The notes beneath the pieces were generated by a model. That model made no database searches. It saw only the letters and a program-made list of their open reading frames with translations, and had not been told where the DNA came from. Below, piece after piece: positions 12,372 through 24,769 of a stretch of 64,000 nucleotides of DNA (its first letter is position 1; the number at the start of each line of letters is the position of its first letter). Where the stretch lies: contig NC_051433.1 of the NCBI RefSeq assembly GCF_001649575.2, positions 16,088,621 through 16,152,620 on the forward strand, written 5' to 3'. The position numbers and the translations under genes were made by a program. This DNA comes from Kryptolebias marmoratus. Taxonomy: Eukaryota > Chordata > Actinopteri > Cyprinodontiformes > Rivulidae.

Positions 12372-13395
12372 TAAAGGCATAGTTCAGATCTGCTGAAGGG
12401 ATGTTTGTCATGATGGGTGGAGAAGGAGGCGAACCCAGAGTGCAGACTCATTTTCAAAAAGGAAAATAAACTAATTTATTTACAATAAACACAAAACAAA
12501 GGCTGACATGGAAGCAAAACTAAACATAACAGAATCCAGGAAAGAAACACAAGCAAACCTGAGACACAAGACGAGATGGACAATCAGACAGCACATGAAG
12601 TGACAATGAACCAGCAGTGAGTGGAGGAAATGACTGGGTTTTAAAACAGAGGGTAATTAGGTGAAGTGGGCACAGGTGAGTGATTACAAGTAGGAACAGG
12701 TGAAGATGGGCGTGGCAGGAAAACAAGAGACTGACTGAGGAGAAATGAATGATGACAGGAAACAAAGACACGAGGAACAAGAACTGAACTAAGACAAAGC
12801 TAACAAAGATAACTGAATTAAATAAACAATAAACTCAAACTGAAACATGAAGACAATAAAAGCAACAAACTGAATACAAAAACTCAAAGAAAACCCAAAT
12901 CCTGACAGTGTTTGTGTGAAGGTTTTGAGTAATCAGTGTCTTACATGTTGTAAATGGCTTTTTGAACGACCTCAGTTTGGAGAAATAAATTTTAACCTTT
13001 ACATTACCATCAGTTTTGCCTTACACTGATATACACTGATTTTTTGCAAGCACAAATAGCAGCAGCAGCTGGCTGTAGCACTTTGGGGCACTTTCAGCAG
13101 GAATATCATAATATTTCTGCCATAATAACAATGTAATGGGAAACTGACAGTGGTTTAAAGGTTTTTAAAGGGTGTTCGTAATAAACTACTATTTTTTATT
13201 TTTATATTTTTTAGATTGCCATCCACTTTGGTCTTGGCCCCGCTCAGACTAGCCATTAACTCGTCAATCAGGTCAGAATTAAACTGTTTTTCACCAAACT
13301 GAGGTTGTTCAATGAGATATCTAGAACAGGTAGAATATAAATTTTTAACAACCTTTTCACAGAACCCCTCCTTAACAGATGTGAACTATTCATTT
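12372..13395 (+). repeat. Family B foldback element, interrupted by an LTR-like insertion
   Basis: The left end reads TTAAAGGCATAGTTCAGATC. After the inserted block the arm resumes with GAAGGTTTTGAGTAATCAGTGTCTTACATGTTG and GAACGACCTCAGTTTGGAGAAATAAA. The opposite-orientation arm occupies about 13210-13395: CATCCACTTTGGTCTTGGCC, GGTCAGAATTAAACTG, CCAAACTGAGGTTGTTC, and an end near CAGATGTGAACTATTC. The ends are imperfect inverted copies of each other. Confidence 0.7.
12406..12907 (-). mobile_element. Solo-LTR-like insertion (502 bp) nested in a foldback element
   Basis: On the minus strand it begins TGTCAGGATTTGGG and ends CCATCATGACA, that is TG...CA with a 5-bp inverted end (TGTCA/TGACA). 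It has an AT-rich TTTTAAAAC box near the middle (about 12640) and an AATAAA signal at 12475-12480, the order expected of an LTR (U3, R, U5). It is flanked by ATGTT (12401-12405) and GTGTT (12908-12912), a 5-bp target duplication with one mismatch. There is no internal retroelement coding sequence. A non-autonomous DNA element is the alternative. Confidence 0.65.
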
Positions 13396-14789
13396 AGGAG
13401 TCACTGAAATTATTAAAAATATATCAGGGCAGTTTAAAGCCGGTAGTAGAGAAGGAGAAATAAATCAATACTCTCCAACTCCTGATCAATAAGCTGTAGG
13501 TTGAAGTTTTTCTTTATTTAGTCAGATTATTTAGGCATATAGTGGTGTGCAGCCATGTCAAAGGGCATCGTGAAACATAAATGTGGATGATAGTTTATGA
13601 GGTGGCACATCTTCACATCTTTTAGCTCGTGTTTGAGTTTCAGGCCATTTTAACTGAGGTCTGCAGACAGTCTTTCCTTCATGAAGTTGATGTAATACAG
13701 AGCATGCTCTGTGTCGACTGGGTGGGGCACTTTCTTCCTTTCTTCCCTTTGTGTCCCAAGTGATGCTCGCTGGTTTTAGTCCTCTGTGTATGTTCATTCT
13801 CTCCTGTATTCAACAACCTATCAGCATGCATTTTGTTGAGTGTGTTTACCTGAACGTTTCAGTCTACAAGCAGAAGTTTTTATCTTAAATTTAACATTGG
13901 GTTCGTTCTTCCTGCAGCTCATTACAGTGCAGCCCACATGTGGAAAAAAGTATGCTTATCTCTTATTTTTTTGTAATTTTCACCAATACATTCATACATT
14001 TCCTCCTCATTCTAAATGGCCTCCGCAGTCGAGGTCTGTTTCTCTGTGTAACAAATGGCCCGTTAGACAAAGCTCTGTAATCTAATCAACCTGCTTTATG
14101 GTCAGTAACTCTCTCCTCTCCTTCCCTCCCCCTTCGACTCACTCTGTCTGTCTTCCTCTCTCTCTCGGTACAAAACCCAATCTCACTTTTTTTCATCCTG
14201 CCTTTATGGCCTCTGTGGAAGATTTCTTATCAAGTCTGCATTTTCAGACAGGTGGGGTGTAACGACCATAAATTTACACGTGAAAACAAAAAAACAGACA
14301 AAAACTGGGTAACTTTCTAAATTTATTCTGGCTTCTGTGAGTAATACTAACCCTCAGCCAGATGACGCCATTAGCAAATGATCCTTCTGCTGCTCCCAGA
14401 ATTCCCACAGGAGCCTTGAATCCAATTTTGCTTCTTTGACACTGAAATATCTGATACCATTTCAAGACTGAGAAGTCAGTATGTGTGTCATGTTTCAAAT
14501 ATAAACAGGCATTTAAATATCTCAAGCAGAAAAGCAGGGATTTAAACAGTTCTTATTATAGAGGAGATGAGATCCACTTTCCAGTGAGTCTCTGATGAAT
14601 AATCTGGTCAGATTTAGGCATCTTTTAAAAAAGACAACAGCACAGTTATATCTGCATGCGTACATAGATTTGAAACAGTAAATGAATGTAATTTCCAGAT
14701 TTGGTTCAAAATTCTCAGAGAATAAAAACCCTGACATTTGTTAAGGTGTTTTGGAAAGTTTTGTTAAAATGAGCTCAAGTTTGTTTTAT

Positions 14790-15115
14790 TGTTTGTGTTT
14801 TAAATTTGTGCTCTTGTTTAGTTTCCTTTGCCTGTTTCCTGCTTTTTTTCTACTACACAATTAGTGTGATTGACACCTATTACCCATCGCTCCCTCGTTA
14901 GTCGTAACAGTTGATTTAAGATGTTCCTTGTCTCTGTTCTGTTGTGTTTCTCATGCCAGGTTTTGTTTTCTCTTTTGTCATACTCACCCTGTCTGTTTGC
15001 TGTTTATGTTTTTTGGACTTCCTGCCTTTCATCAGTTTTGACTTTGCTCTAAACAAAATAACTTTTCCATCTGTATCTTCATCTGTTATCCACAGGACAC
15101 ATTGTGATGTTTTGG
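14790..15115 (+). mobile_element. Possible degenerate LTR-like sequence
   Basis: The layout resembles the LTR-like element at 12406-12907 but in plus orientation: a T-rich TTGTTTAGTTTCC beginning, a block with CTCCCTCGTTAGTC and GATTTAAGA, repeated GTTTGC/CCTGTCTGTTTGC runs, and an end near CACATTGTGATG. There are no clear ends or target duplication. Confidence 0.3.
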
Positions 15116-18100
15116 ATAAAGAAATGCAAAAATAAAGTTATTGCATGTAAACTATTATTAAACTGGTGATTAATGTGTTTTGACTGAATATCTGTTCAAA
15201 AGGTTTATCAGTTATTTGCTGTGGTGATTTCAACAAAAGTCTTCATTTTAATAATGATGCAAGTAGTATTCTTATATTATTCCTCTACTTGCTTTAGGTT
15301 GAAGTACAGAAAATAATGTTTATGCCTGACAGATGCAACAATTAGAAACAATTAATTGTGTTAGAGAGGAACTCTGCCGTGACGTTTTATTATGATTATT
15401 GGCAGCAGGGATAGTTATCGTGACATCTTTTTAAAGGTTCCTGCAGTGTCGAGGACTGATGGAGGTAATTACATCCCTTAAAGATTTGTTGCCAGGGAGT
15501 GGCGAGCAACACAAGGCGTTCAGCTCAATCAGAGCTGTGTGGTTTCCTGGGTGATATTCACCGCTCACAGACTCATACCCAGTTTTACTGCCCACAGTCA
15601 CGACAAAAAAATCAAAAATGGCTAGTCATTTGAAAAAAAAAGAGTCTCTGTTTGATGCGAGAGGTGGTGGCTTTCACGGTGATGGTTTGCTTTCTGCAGA
15701 AGACATGATCTTTTTATAATGAGCCTCTGGAGCGTCTCCCATCCATAGAGTCAGGAGTGAACAGAGATGGTTCATGTGGCCAAGAGACAAGTTAATAGTT
15801 GGACATGATTAATGGTCATGTTTGGCAATTACTGTAATTAAGTACTGCAGTGTTACACAGGTCTGTTAATTTCATGTGGACTGTGGACATTTGGTCAATC
15901 CAAACTGCCTCTTGGCATCCCAACATGTTCATTTTAGAAAGAAACAATGATATGATCAGTTTGTTCTCATATCCTTATGTCTAGATTAAAGCAAAACTCA
16001 TTTCCTACTTTACCATTATACAAAAAAGTAGAGGTATTGACACTAAAAGGAAAAATTTGAAAATACAGCAACATGAAGCACTTAGAAAAATAGGGGAAAA
16101 AATTAACTTGAACTTCTACATGCACACTTTGTTATCAAAACCCGTCTCTCAGATTATTTCCCCCCTCATCGCTGCATGTCTTTGTTCATGTTGGGCCAGC
16201 TGTAGCTTCTTCCATTAAAAAAATTGCTGCAGTGACGTCAGTCTTTATTCCTGCACTGCAGTGTGCTACAGTGAGGGTGAGGCTGTCATACATATTATTA
16301 CTGTAATAATGTAAACATGTTACCACAAGTACACATGTGACAAGTAAGTGTGCATTGAATTCCTCTCAAAGTACTTATACATGTTGAGTGTTTTGTAAAT
16401 GTGCTTTAATCTTATGGTCTACTTTAGTGCAAATCTGACCAAACCTAATGTTACACTCCATTAATGTAACATTAAAGAAGTTAAAGTGTGCTGAAAAATA
16501 AATAAAGTATAGTTATGTGAATAGGACTATATCTGCTGGGTGTAGTACATAATTCCTGATGGGTATAAAACATGTTTTATAAAATAAACTCCTAATTTAC
16601 CAAACTCTTTAAAGATGAAATTAAATTCTTCAAAAAGAGTTCCCACAAATGACATGGACTTGAACCTTCTAGGAAGTTCTTTACTTCTCATTTATCACCA
16701 ATATCTGTTTACAGTGAACATGTACTTATCTGCTGTTTGGAATATGTAAAGTTTCTGTGCATCAAATTCCCTCCAAGCATTCCTGTTCAACATTTAGCAA
16801 AGCATTTGTCAAAACTAAAGTTTCCTCCTTACTTAACTAAATGTACAAAAACACAAAATATGAATGCACTCTGATAGCTGAAGAGACCAATCAATTATTT
16901 AGCACAAACACTTTATTGCTCCCTCTCTTTCAGTCACTTTTGTAATACAACAACCAGCTCTGGACAACAGGGGGCAACCTTAGCTTCTATACCAAGAACT
17001 ATGGAATAAAAACGATGAAGTATTTCCATTAATAACCCAAACACACCATCTGTGTCTAAAGATTTATTTAGTTTTGTAAAGCAGTTTATTATATCTGTTT
17101 TACTGATGTAATAGTTTGAATGATTGTTCAAGAGTGTTTACTGCAAACTCAGAAAATACAGCACCTTACAGCCAGCAGCTCTAGGTGCCGTGATGCTTTT
17201 ACAGAAACCAACCATGTAGATGATTTATGATCAGTTCACAAAGAGATTTTTGGGATTAATCTGTAAAAGTTACAACAAAGGCTAAACAATGACACATGAT
17301 CATATCCAGTCAAACAAACAAAAAAAACAGTATGAAAGAAACATGAGACCAGACGTGATAACCACGACTCAGCGTTTTCTGCATTTAAAATACGTCTCAC
17401 TGTTTATGAGCTTTTAATGAAAGAAATGCTGCAATCCTACATGTTAAATGAAGGTTTTCATGGAGTGGACTTGGTGCTTTTACCAGACTTGGAGTCATGT
17501 TCAGGCTGAAGTTTGCAGGAACTGAACTTATTGATGGTGTTAGTAATGATTTCTGCTTTTCTCTCCAGTAGGCAACACAAAACTAAACTGGTCTAATATT
17601 GAGCTGGTCCAGCTGGTCTAAAAGCAGCTCGGGCAATGCTGCTTTTACCTACAGATTAATGCTTCTGTTATAACTTAAAGCTGCTGCAGATTATCTACTT
17701 CTGCCTTTCATTTACAAAGAAAATACTGGTGCGCACAAGGGGTTATTGTCTTCTCATTTACATCACTAGTTATTATGATTTATGGATTCCTGAGTTGACC
17801 TTTTAATGGAAAAAGCATCAAACTTATTTAAACAAAAACATCTTCAGTTTCAGCTTTTTTGTTGTACTGCTGGTGATGTGAAGTCATGTGACTCTGCCTC
17901 GAGACAAACGCATCAGAGACGCACATGATGGTGATAAAGATCCATTTATTCATTTCAGGGTCACACACCTAATATATTTCTGTGATAAACCTCATCTTTA
18001 TTAGGCTGTAAAGGAATTAAATTGAAATAAATTTGTTAATAAGTTTAGTATAAACAGGCCACAGATAACATACGTTACCATTTGCACCCATTATAAAGAT

Positions 18101-18330
18101 GTTTTAAAACAAAATAAATATGTGATTTCAGTGTTACAGAAACGATTCCTGATTCGTTCAGATGTTTTACGAGGGGGTTGGTTCTCACACCTTTTACATG
18201 TTTTGGGTTTCTTGGTGTGAAGAGCGTTTCAGCGCGATGGCATCACTACAGACACACGTGTGTATATATATAAAGCTGATATGTTAGCAGATGTTGTACA
18301 TTTTTAGTACATAAACTGATGATGGTTTCT

Positions 18331-21300
18331 TTAAACAACCCTTCCCTGAAGAAGCGGACGGCTTTCTCCTGGTGACTGTCGACTCAACAGGTTCCACAGC
18401 AGCAAAGGCACCGACGTTACAGAGAAGCTGCCTCCGTTCTCGGCGTGGTCGTCCCTCAGAGGCTGGTACTGCTTAAACCGCCTGGTTAGAGACACGACAC
18501 GGGTGAGGTCTTCAAACATGAGTTTAAACAGGTTCAAAAAGACAAGAGGGTTTATCTTTTGTAGCTGACATTGATTAAAAGCCTGGAACTAAAACAAAAC
18601 CATCAATAAAAGTATTCTGATCAAATAAGACATTAAATATAAATTAGATTAGTTTGGTCATGTTCCCCAAAAAATTTGGTTTATTTTAAAGTATTACACG
18701 TGAAATTTAAATTTATCTATAATTGATAGAATGCCAGAGTCCTGACAAAGACTAAGAATGTATTAGTTTGATTTTTAATGGATGTAATGTTGGCTGGGAA
18801 CTCTTTGAATTTTGTTTTCAGTCAATTTTAAGGTGTTCTTGTCTAATGTCTGACAGCTAATGACTAAACTTCTTTGAATCTGGCTGATTTTTGCTGTAAT
18901 AAATTATATGCTACTGAACATTTAGTTTAACAGGTCAATTAAACACCATTTTTTTTCCAATGATGACTCCCTGCCACTGCTTCCATTAAATCCTAGTTTT
19001 TACTTTCTTAAAACTATAATATATGAAATAAGTTTTTTTAGTCTTGTGTTTATAGAAAATGAGAGGACTGTAATTGGTGATTAAGAAACTATAAAAAAGC
19101 AACAAAAAAAGACCCAGATCACTTTGAAAACTCAGATTTTGTCAACAACATGTAATGACGACAACATTCTTGCCTTGAATGTAATATTAATATATAACTT
19201 CCAGTGTTTTATTGACATTAATAACAATGTTTTTGTTTAATTTCGATCACTTTCTTGACTTCACTCACTCACTTCAGTCACTCACCTGTACATCAAACCC
19301 AAACAACAAACGACGCAGGCGAGAACCATACCACCCAGCACAGTCGCAGCAGTTCCAGCTGGTGAACCACCTGAGGCTGAAATTAATGAAATAACATCAC
19401 TTAAATGAAAAAAAAAAAACACCTTTCTGACACCAATTTCTGGATATATTATATTTTTCCTCTCACTCACCCACTGCTACATTGACTCTAGCGCTCGCCA
19501 TGGCCAGACTGACGTCATTGGTCAGTGAGACGTTGAGACAGAAGACCCCGGTGTCGTTGAAGAACTGACGGAGGACCATCTGACAGTCTGGAGATGGCGA
19601 GGCTGTGTTGCAGATGGTCTGTACCGGTGTGATACAGTCGGCATCGGAAATGACGGTGCACACTTCGCTTGGCAGACTACGAGTGGGAGAAGGAAAGGAG
19701 ACGTTACAAGAAGATTAATCAAAAGCAAGGTCAAGGTTGTGAAGCTCAAAAGACATAACTAATTAAAAGGCTTCACATTAAAAGTCTTCACATATTCTCT
19801 TAAGGAGATTATAAAGTCAAACATCTTGGGCAGCCATCTGCTTCAACCAGCAGAGGGTTGAGAGGACAGAAAAGAGGCACAAACAAATACAGAATGACTG
19901 GTTCAGGTGGAGTTTCTATGGGGAGAAAAACAGGGAACACAAGACACTAATAAATACAAATACCAAAAGAGAGGAGCCTGATAATTGAAAGCTCTGCATC
20001 CCAATCTACTTGTTGAGCCTGGATCGTGATCTATTTTGGACTGAATTGAATTGGATTTTTTCATTTGATAAATAGTGCACTGAGATTACTTTTGTTGTGA
20101 AATGGCAATATATAAATAAACTGAATAGAAATTTCAGAACATTAACAGTTTAAACCATGCAATATACTATTTTTAAGTGCTTTTCATGATCAGGAATGTT
20201 TCTAATAGAGTCTTTCTGATAGAGACGCTGCTCCTCTGCATCAAAAGAAGTCAGCTGAGGTGGTTCGGGCATCTGATTAGTATGTCCCCTGGGTGCTTCC
20301 CTTTTGAGGTTTTCTCATTGGGAAAAGACCCCAGGGGAAACCTAGGACTCGCTGGAGGGATTATATACCCTCTCTGGCCTGGGAAAGCCTTGGGATTGCC
20401 CTAAGAGGAACTAGAGAAGGATGTCTGGGTTCCTTCCTGGACCTGTTGCCCTCTAAGACCCGACCATGGATAAGTAGAAGATGGATGGATGGATGGATGG
20501 ATGGATGGATGGATGGATGGATGGATGGATGGATGGATGGATGGATGGATGGATGGATAGATGAGGTGTACTGATTGGTAATTAACTTCAGCTACCTGGT
20601 ACAGCTTGTACTCACCTTCCCTGACAGGAGACGGTGACGTCCACGGCATTCTGATCCAACTCGGTCGCCACTGAGAGAACATTGGCCACCTGAACAATCT
20701 CCACACTTTCAATACCCTCTGCAGGGTTTAAGAACAACAACAAAGACGGTAAAACATTATGAAGCAACCCTCAGTATTGTCTTGTTTTTAAAGTGCAGTA
20801 ATGTGATACGCACAATGATAGAACAACACTTACGAACAACATCCACGGACGTAGCGAGGGAGCCGTAGCGGTAGATTGTGCAGTCAGCTGTGAGCTCCGG
20901 GGCCTGTCTTTTGGCCACAACCAGGGCAACCTCGGCTGGAGTCGCTTCCACTTCAGCCTGAGCTTCACCCTCAACCACAGCCGCTTCTTCTTCACCTGCG
21001 AAACAGAGCTGTTATTAGTGCTTTTGTTTGTCTTTCCACTGCGTTTTAGTTTGAACTTGTGGTAAATCTTTACTTGCGGCGGCTTCAGTAGCAGCGACTA
21101 CATTGTCAGTTTCCAGCGCTTCAGCCTCGGTGTCAGCTGGAGCCATCTCTTCTGTGGTCTCAGTGGCAGCAAGAGCAACTACGCCATCAGCAGGTGCTTC
21201 AGTTTCAGCTTGTACCACCTCTGTGGCGACGGACGTGGCCTCGGCAGATTCTACAGAAGCATCAGTGGCTTCCTGCTCCTCAGATACGTCTGCCTCAGGG

Positions 21301-24300
21301 GCAGCAGTGACACCGTCAGTCACCTCACCTGCAGCTTCTTCACTCTCTGCAGCCGGAGCAGCCGAGGCCGTGGCGTCAGTCGCGGGCACGTTTTCTGCAA
21401 CTGCCACATCTTCAGCAGCTGCTTCAGCGGCCTCCGGTTCTTCAGCTGCTGCAGCATCGGCCTCCTCTTCAGCAGCATCTGCTTCTCCAGCTGTGTCAGC
21501 AGGATCTTGCTCCGCTGGGACAACAGCTGCATCGACTTCTGCAGGAGCCACCGAGGCGACCTCTACAGACTCTGAGTCCGTATCAGCGGCGGGTTCCTCC
21601 TCAGCAGGCTGCACCGAGGCAGCGACTGGAGTGGCGTCAGAGGCAGGAATATCCAGAGCAATCACATCATCTTCTTCAGATGATGCAGCTGCAGGGGTGG
21701 AGGCCATGACAACCACAGCTGGAGCAGCAGAGGCGTCAACAGGCACAACTGCAAGAAAAACAGAATACTGTACGCTGATACATTAAACCCCCCAGAATGA
21801 TCATTTTAAACTCTTACCAGCTGTGGGGTTCTGACAGGAGTTAGGAATGCTCGCCATCAGGACCACCTGAGGTTTGAAGGTCCCAACCGACAGGTAGGTG
21901 TGTGTGACGGTGCGCTCTCTGGAGATGAGCGTTCCACTGTTGTCACCGAAGTCCCAGCTGAAGCTGACGTCCGCGCTGTTCAGGTACTGGCTGGGGTCGT
22001 GGATTGTGACGGCGAAGGCAATGGCTTGGTTCTGGATGAAGTTCTGGTCATTCTGGTTCACATCGTTGACTTGAGAAAGAGAAATCCTGAAGGGAACCTG
22101 ATCTAATGACAGAAAAACACACAGAGACATTATTAGGAGAATTAAAAAATCAAATTAACTTTATGAAGCTTAGAGCTTAAAAGCCCCAAGCCACCTGTGA
22201 TGGTGAAGTCCGTAGAGGCGTAGCCGAGGGGGACGAACTTGTCTCTTCCTCGGCAGTGATAGATGACGACCTCCATTTTGTAGGAGCCCAGTGGGACGTT
22301 ATCTGTTTCAATGGAGAGTGAGGAGGAAGGTCCGCCTGCAACCTGCCAGTAACGGCCTCAAAGACAAAAACAAAATGATAAACCATGATTATAAATCACC
22401 TCATGATCTGGAAACGTTTTAAAATTCTCAATTTTTTTGTTAAAATGTTGTTTAAATGGATTAAATAAAACATCATTAAGGAGCCATAATGGAGATTTTT
22501 ATTGCCTTCTGCCGAAGGTGAAGGCGAAGATGTGTGTAAGTGTGTGTTTGCTGCTCCTTAGATGAGAAGCAAAACATATTTAACTACAGAATAGAAGTCC
22601 AGTTGTGTTTTTTTTTAACTTTTTTGGATTTACCGTTTACCTGAATGAATGAGAGTCTACACTATTGTGTGCTACAATGTACAAGTTGTGTGTTGCAGGA
22701 AATTTAATCTCAAGAGAAACACAATTTACAACAACATATATATATATTTAAAGAAAACTGGACAAAAGCAGTTTTTGTTTCAACAAGGTTATTTAAAATT
22801 TACCCCATGTTTTCCAGACAAACACATAGCGGGGTTTCCTGTTCTGGGACTGGGTGAAAGGCGTGCCGTCAGGGAAAACTCCGGTCCACTCAGCGGTCCG
22901 GTCTGGATACACAGCCTGACCCTCCTGGTACTGACGTCCTGAACAAAGACAGTGACCATTTATCAAAAACACGGCATGGAAAACAATTCAGTCATTCCTC
23001 TGCAATAATTAACTTCAGTATTTCATTTCAACATTTTGAAACACAACTTTTTGAATAAAAAATGTGGTTTTACTGATTTCTTTCCAAATAAATCCAGGAT
23101 TTAAAAAGAAAAAATCAGACTTTTTTCAGATAATCCCTATATCTAGTAGTGAAGGTTTTTGAAAATTTGTCACGATAAGTGTCAGTTTGTTGTACTGAAC
23201 ATTTATTTATAACGACCAAACCTAAAATGATTTCCACATCAGTCGTTCACACTGAACATTATCTCACCGTTGATGGTGCAGTTTTGTGCCCACACCACCT
23301 GGCCGTCGGGCAGCATCGTCTGGTTTGGTGGGAAATTAAGATTGATGGTGAAAGTTGATCTCGCTCCGGTCAGAGTGGGCGCATCATTCTTAAGGTCAAA
23401 GGTCACCTCACCACCTGGGGAAATTAAAAACACATGCACGATTTAACATTTAATTAGAATGTCAGAAATAACAGCATTAGTTTTTTTTTATACAACAAAC
23501 GGGCCTCACCAAACCAACAGTTCCTGAACCTCGGGTCTCCATCCTGCCACACCGGATACATCCGGGAGTTCCACGATCGGTAACGTGTGAACTGACTTCT
23601 CTGTCCTGCAAAAAAATTACCACAAAGTCCAAAAAGAATCAATCAAGAGGAACAAAGGGAGCAAGAACAGGAGAAACTGATGGAAAACGTAGGTTTTAGT
23701 TATCTACAAACGAGTGAGAAATCAGGTGGACTTGAAGTTTTGCACATTATAAACATGAACTTTGGTTTTTGATGGGAGTGAAGGTTCTTGGTGGTGGGAG
23801 TCACACGGACCACAATCCCCCTCAATCCCTTTCATGTGACTCTCAGCTGAGCTCCGCCAATCCCACTGTGAGGTGTGAGGGCTCCCAGACTCAGCTGCAA
23901 CAAAATCTGCCCCCAAAAATGAGATGTTTTACTTAAAACACGCTCATTTTACATCATTAATGAGTTCTACCTTGTTTTCTCATCACAGTTAGCTGAATTA
24001 TAAGCTACACATTTAATATAATAAAAAAGGAACAATTTATTGGTGTAAAATCAGTTTGTAGAAGTTTACATGCTGTTACACAAAGAGCTGAGTGTGTGAA
24101 CATGAAACGAGCGTGAAATAACAGAACCGACTGTTTGCTGTTCGATTTGTGGGCCAAACCGTGAAAAGTTCAAATAATAGAGTAAAATTCACACTGATTT
24201 CAGTTATCCTAAATAATTTATGCCCATGGTTTTAAACCGTACTGGTGCAAAGTCTGAAGCATGACCCAGAGAAAAAGAAATTCTTTTAAAGATTTGAGCA

Positions 24301-24542
24301 TTGTTATAAAACAGTTCAGTGAAGGTGGCTTGAGTTAGAAAAAAAAAATAATAATCAAGAACATACTTTAAAAAGTTATTATATTTTTCTTAGTTGTGAT
24401 AACTACTTATTTAGGTGCTAACAGCACCTAAACTGTTGAACAGCTGTGATTTATTAATTTTTTTTGGTTTTTAAGTTCAGACATACTTACTTATCGCCAC
24501 TACCGACGTAAAAGCCAAAACGAGTAACGCCACAGACCTCAT
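18331..24542 (-). CDS. pmel: Premelanosome protein PMEL (silver/gp100), melanosome amyloid matrix
   Basis: Exons in transcript order: 24542-24491, 23605-23510, 23414-23268, 22938-22804, 22356-22195, 22102-21818, 21748-21074, 20995-20834, 20718-20616, 19676-19471, 19376-19286, 18481-18331 (stop TAA). Phases join, giving 754 aa. In order: a signal peptide ([16 protein letters not shown]); an N-terminal region with [14 protein letters not shown] and [16 protein letters not shown]; a PKD domain (about 198-293; [15 protein letters not shown]); an acidic Ala/Glu-rich RPT region (about 293-518, one exon); a KRQ site that may serve processing into M-alpha and M-beta; a Cys-rich kringle-like domain with CTIYRYGS; a transmembrane segment (about 683-706); and a short tail ending [11 protein letters not shown], with an ExxxLL sorting motif like that of human ENSPLL. 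PMEL forms functional amyloid fibrils on which melanin is laid down. Which teleost duplicate (pmela or pmelb) this is cannot be fixed here. Confidence 0.94.
20238..20480 (+). mobile_element. LINE 3'-end fragment (L2/CR1-like) in a pmel intron
   Basis: Plus-strand translation contains [12 protein letters not shown], then the order (F)EVF..DPRG..AGG, recalling the C-terminal end of teleost LINE ORF2 proteins (RWFGHLxRMPPG...[10 protein letters not shown]). It is followed by a CTCTAAGACCCGACCATGGATAAG trailer and a GGAT-repeat tail, typical of such elements. It is 5'-truncated and frame-damaged. The clade name is from general recall, not a search. Confidence 0.75.
20481..20558 (+). repeat. (GGAT)n tetranucleotide array
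   Basis: About 19 near-perfect GGAT units lie directly at the end of the LINE fragment, so the array most likely grew from its 3' tail. It lies in the pmel intron between exons 20718-20616 and 19676-19471, about 60 bp from the 5' splice site. Confidence 0.95.
22490..22560 (+). repeat. Family A repeat fragment in a pmel intron
   Basis: ATTGCCTTCTGCCGAAGGTG followed by a GTGTGTAAGTGTGTGTTTG stretch resembles the leading edge of family A. It is short and approximate. Confidence 0.35.
23606..24490. other. pmel: pmel intron 1
   Basis: An open frame on the minus strand (23722-23916) lies here, but exon 1 joins in phase directly to exon 2 (A|GA gives Arg), and the ORF has no PMEL similarity. The remainder is AT-rich without recognisable elements. 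Confidence 0.5.
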
Positions 24543-24769
24543 CCTGGGTTCAGTTCTGCGTTTCCTCTCTGAGCACAGATCCTCACCCTGCTGTCCTGAA
24601 TCCCAAACGGACCTCAAACCTCAAACCCCCCCTCAGTCTTTTTAAGATGCTCCTGGACCTGAATTACCATAAAATCTGTTCTGGCCTCTGACATCACTGG
24701 AGGTCTGCAGACTGGGACCTCCCCTTGTTGACTTTTCGTCTGTTCAGTCAGAACATTGTTGTTAATGTT

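Larger units (their letters stand above)
11341..18330. other. Intergenic region between prph and pmel, repeat-bearing
   Basis: No convincing gene is present. Contents: a reverse LINE-like tail trace (ATACTTTATTTATCC) near 12058-12100; a family B foldback with a nested solo-LTR-like insertion (12372-13395); a possible degenerate second LTR-like stretch (14790-15115); unannotated single-copy-looking sequence at 15360-15800; and the pmel 3' UTR on the minus strand from about 17945 to 18330, with AATAAA signals at 17945-17950 and 17997-18002. The rest is AT-rich with chance ORFs. Confidence 0.55.

Noticed and set aside
12406..12907. Possibility that the inserted block is a short gene
   Set aside because: The ORF on the minus strand is low-complexity hydrophobic text and the ends behave like an LTR.
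16934..17131. Small minus-strand ORF resembling reverse-transcriptase-type text (TKLNKSLDTDG)
   Set aside because: The DIINCFTKLNKSLDTDG phrase hints at a retroelement relic, but it is too short and isolated to support a call.
20401..20712. Minus-strand ORF with serial Ile-His-Pro-Ser residues
   Set aside because: It is translation of the GGAT microsatellite, not a protein.
21103..21786. 227-codon plus-strand ORF rich in Ser/Ala
   Set aside because: It is the antisense shadow of the pmel RPT exon; biased GCN/GAN codons on the minus strand prevent stops on the plus strand. No motif, and the pmel frame is confirmed by exon phases.
23722..23916. Minus-strand ORF in pmel intron 1
   Set aside because: Exon 1 joins exon 2 in phase without it, and it has no PMEL or other recognisable similarity.
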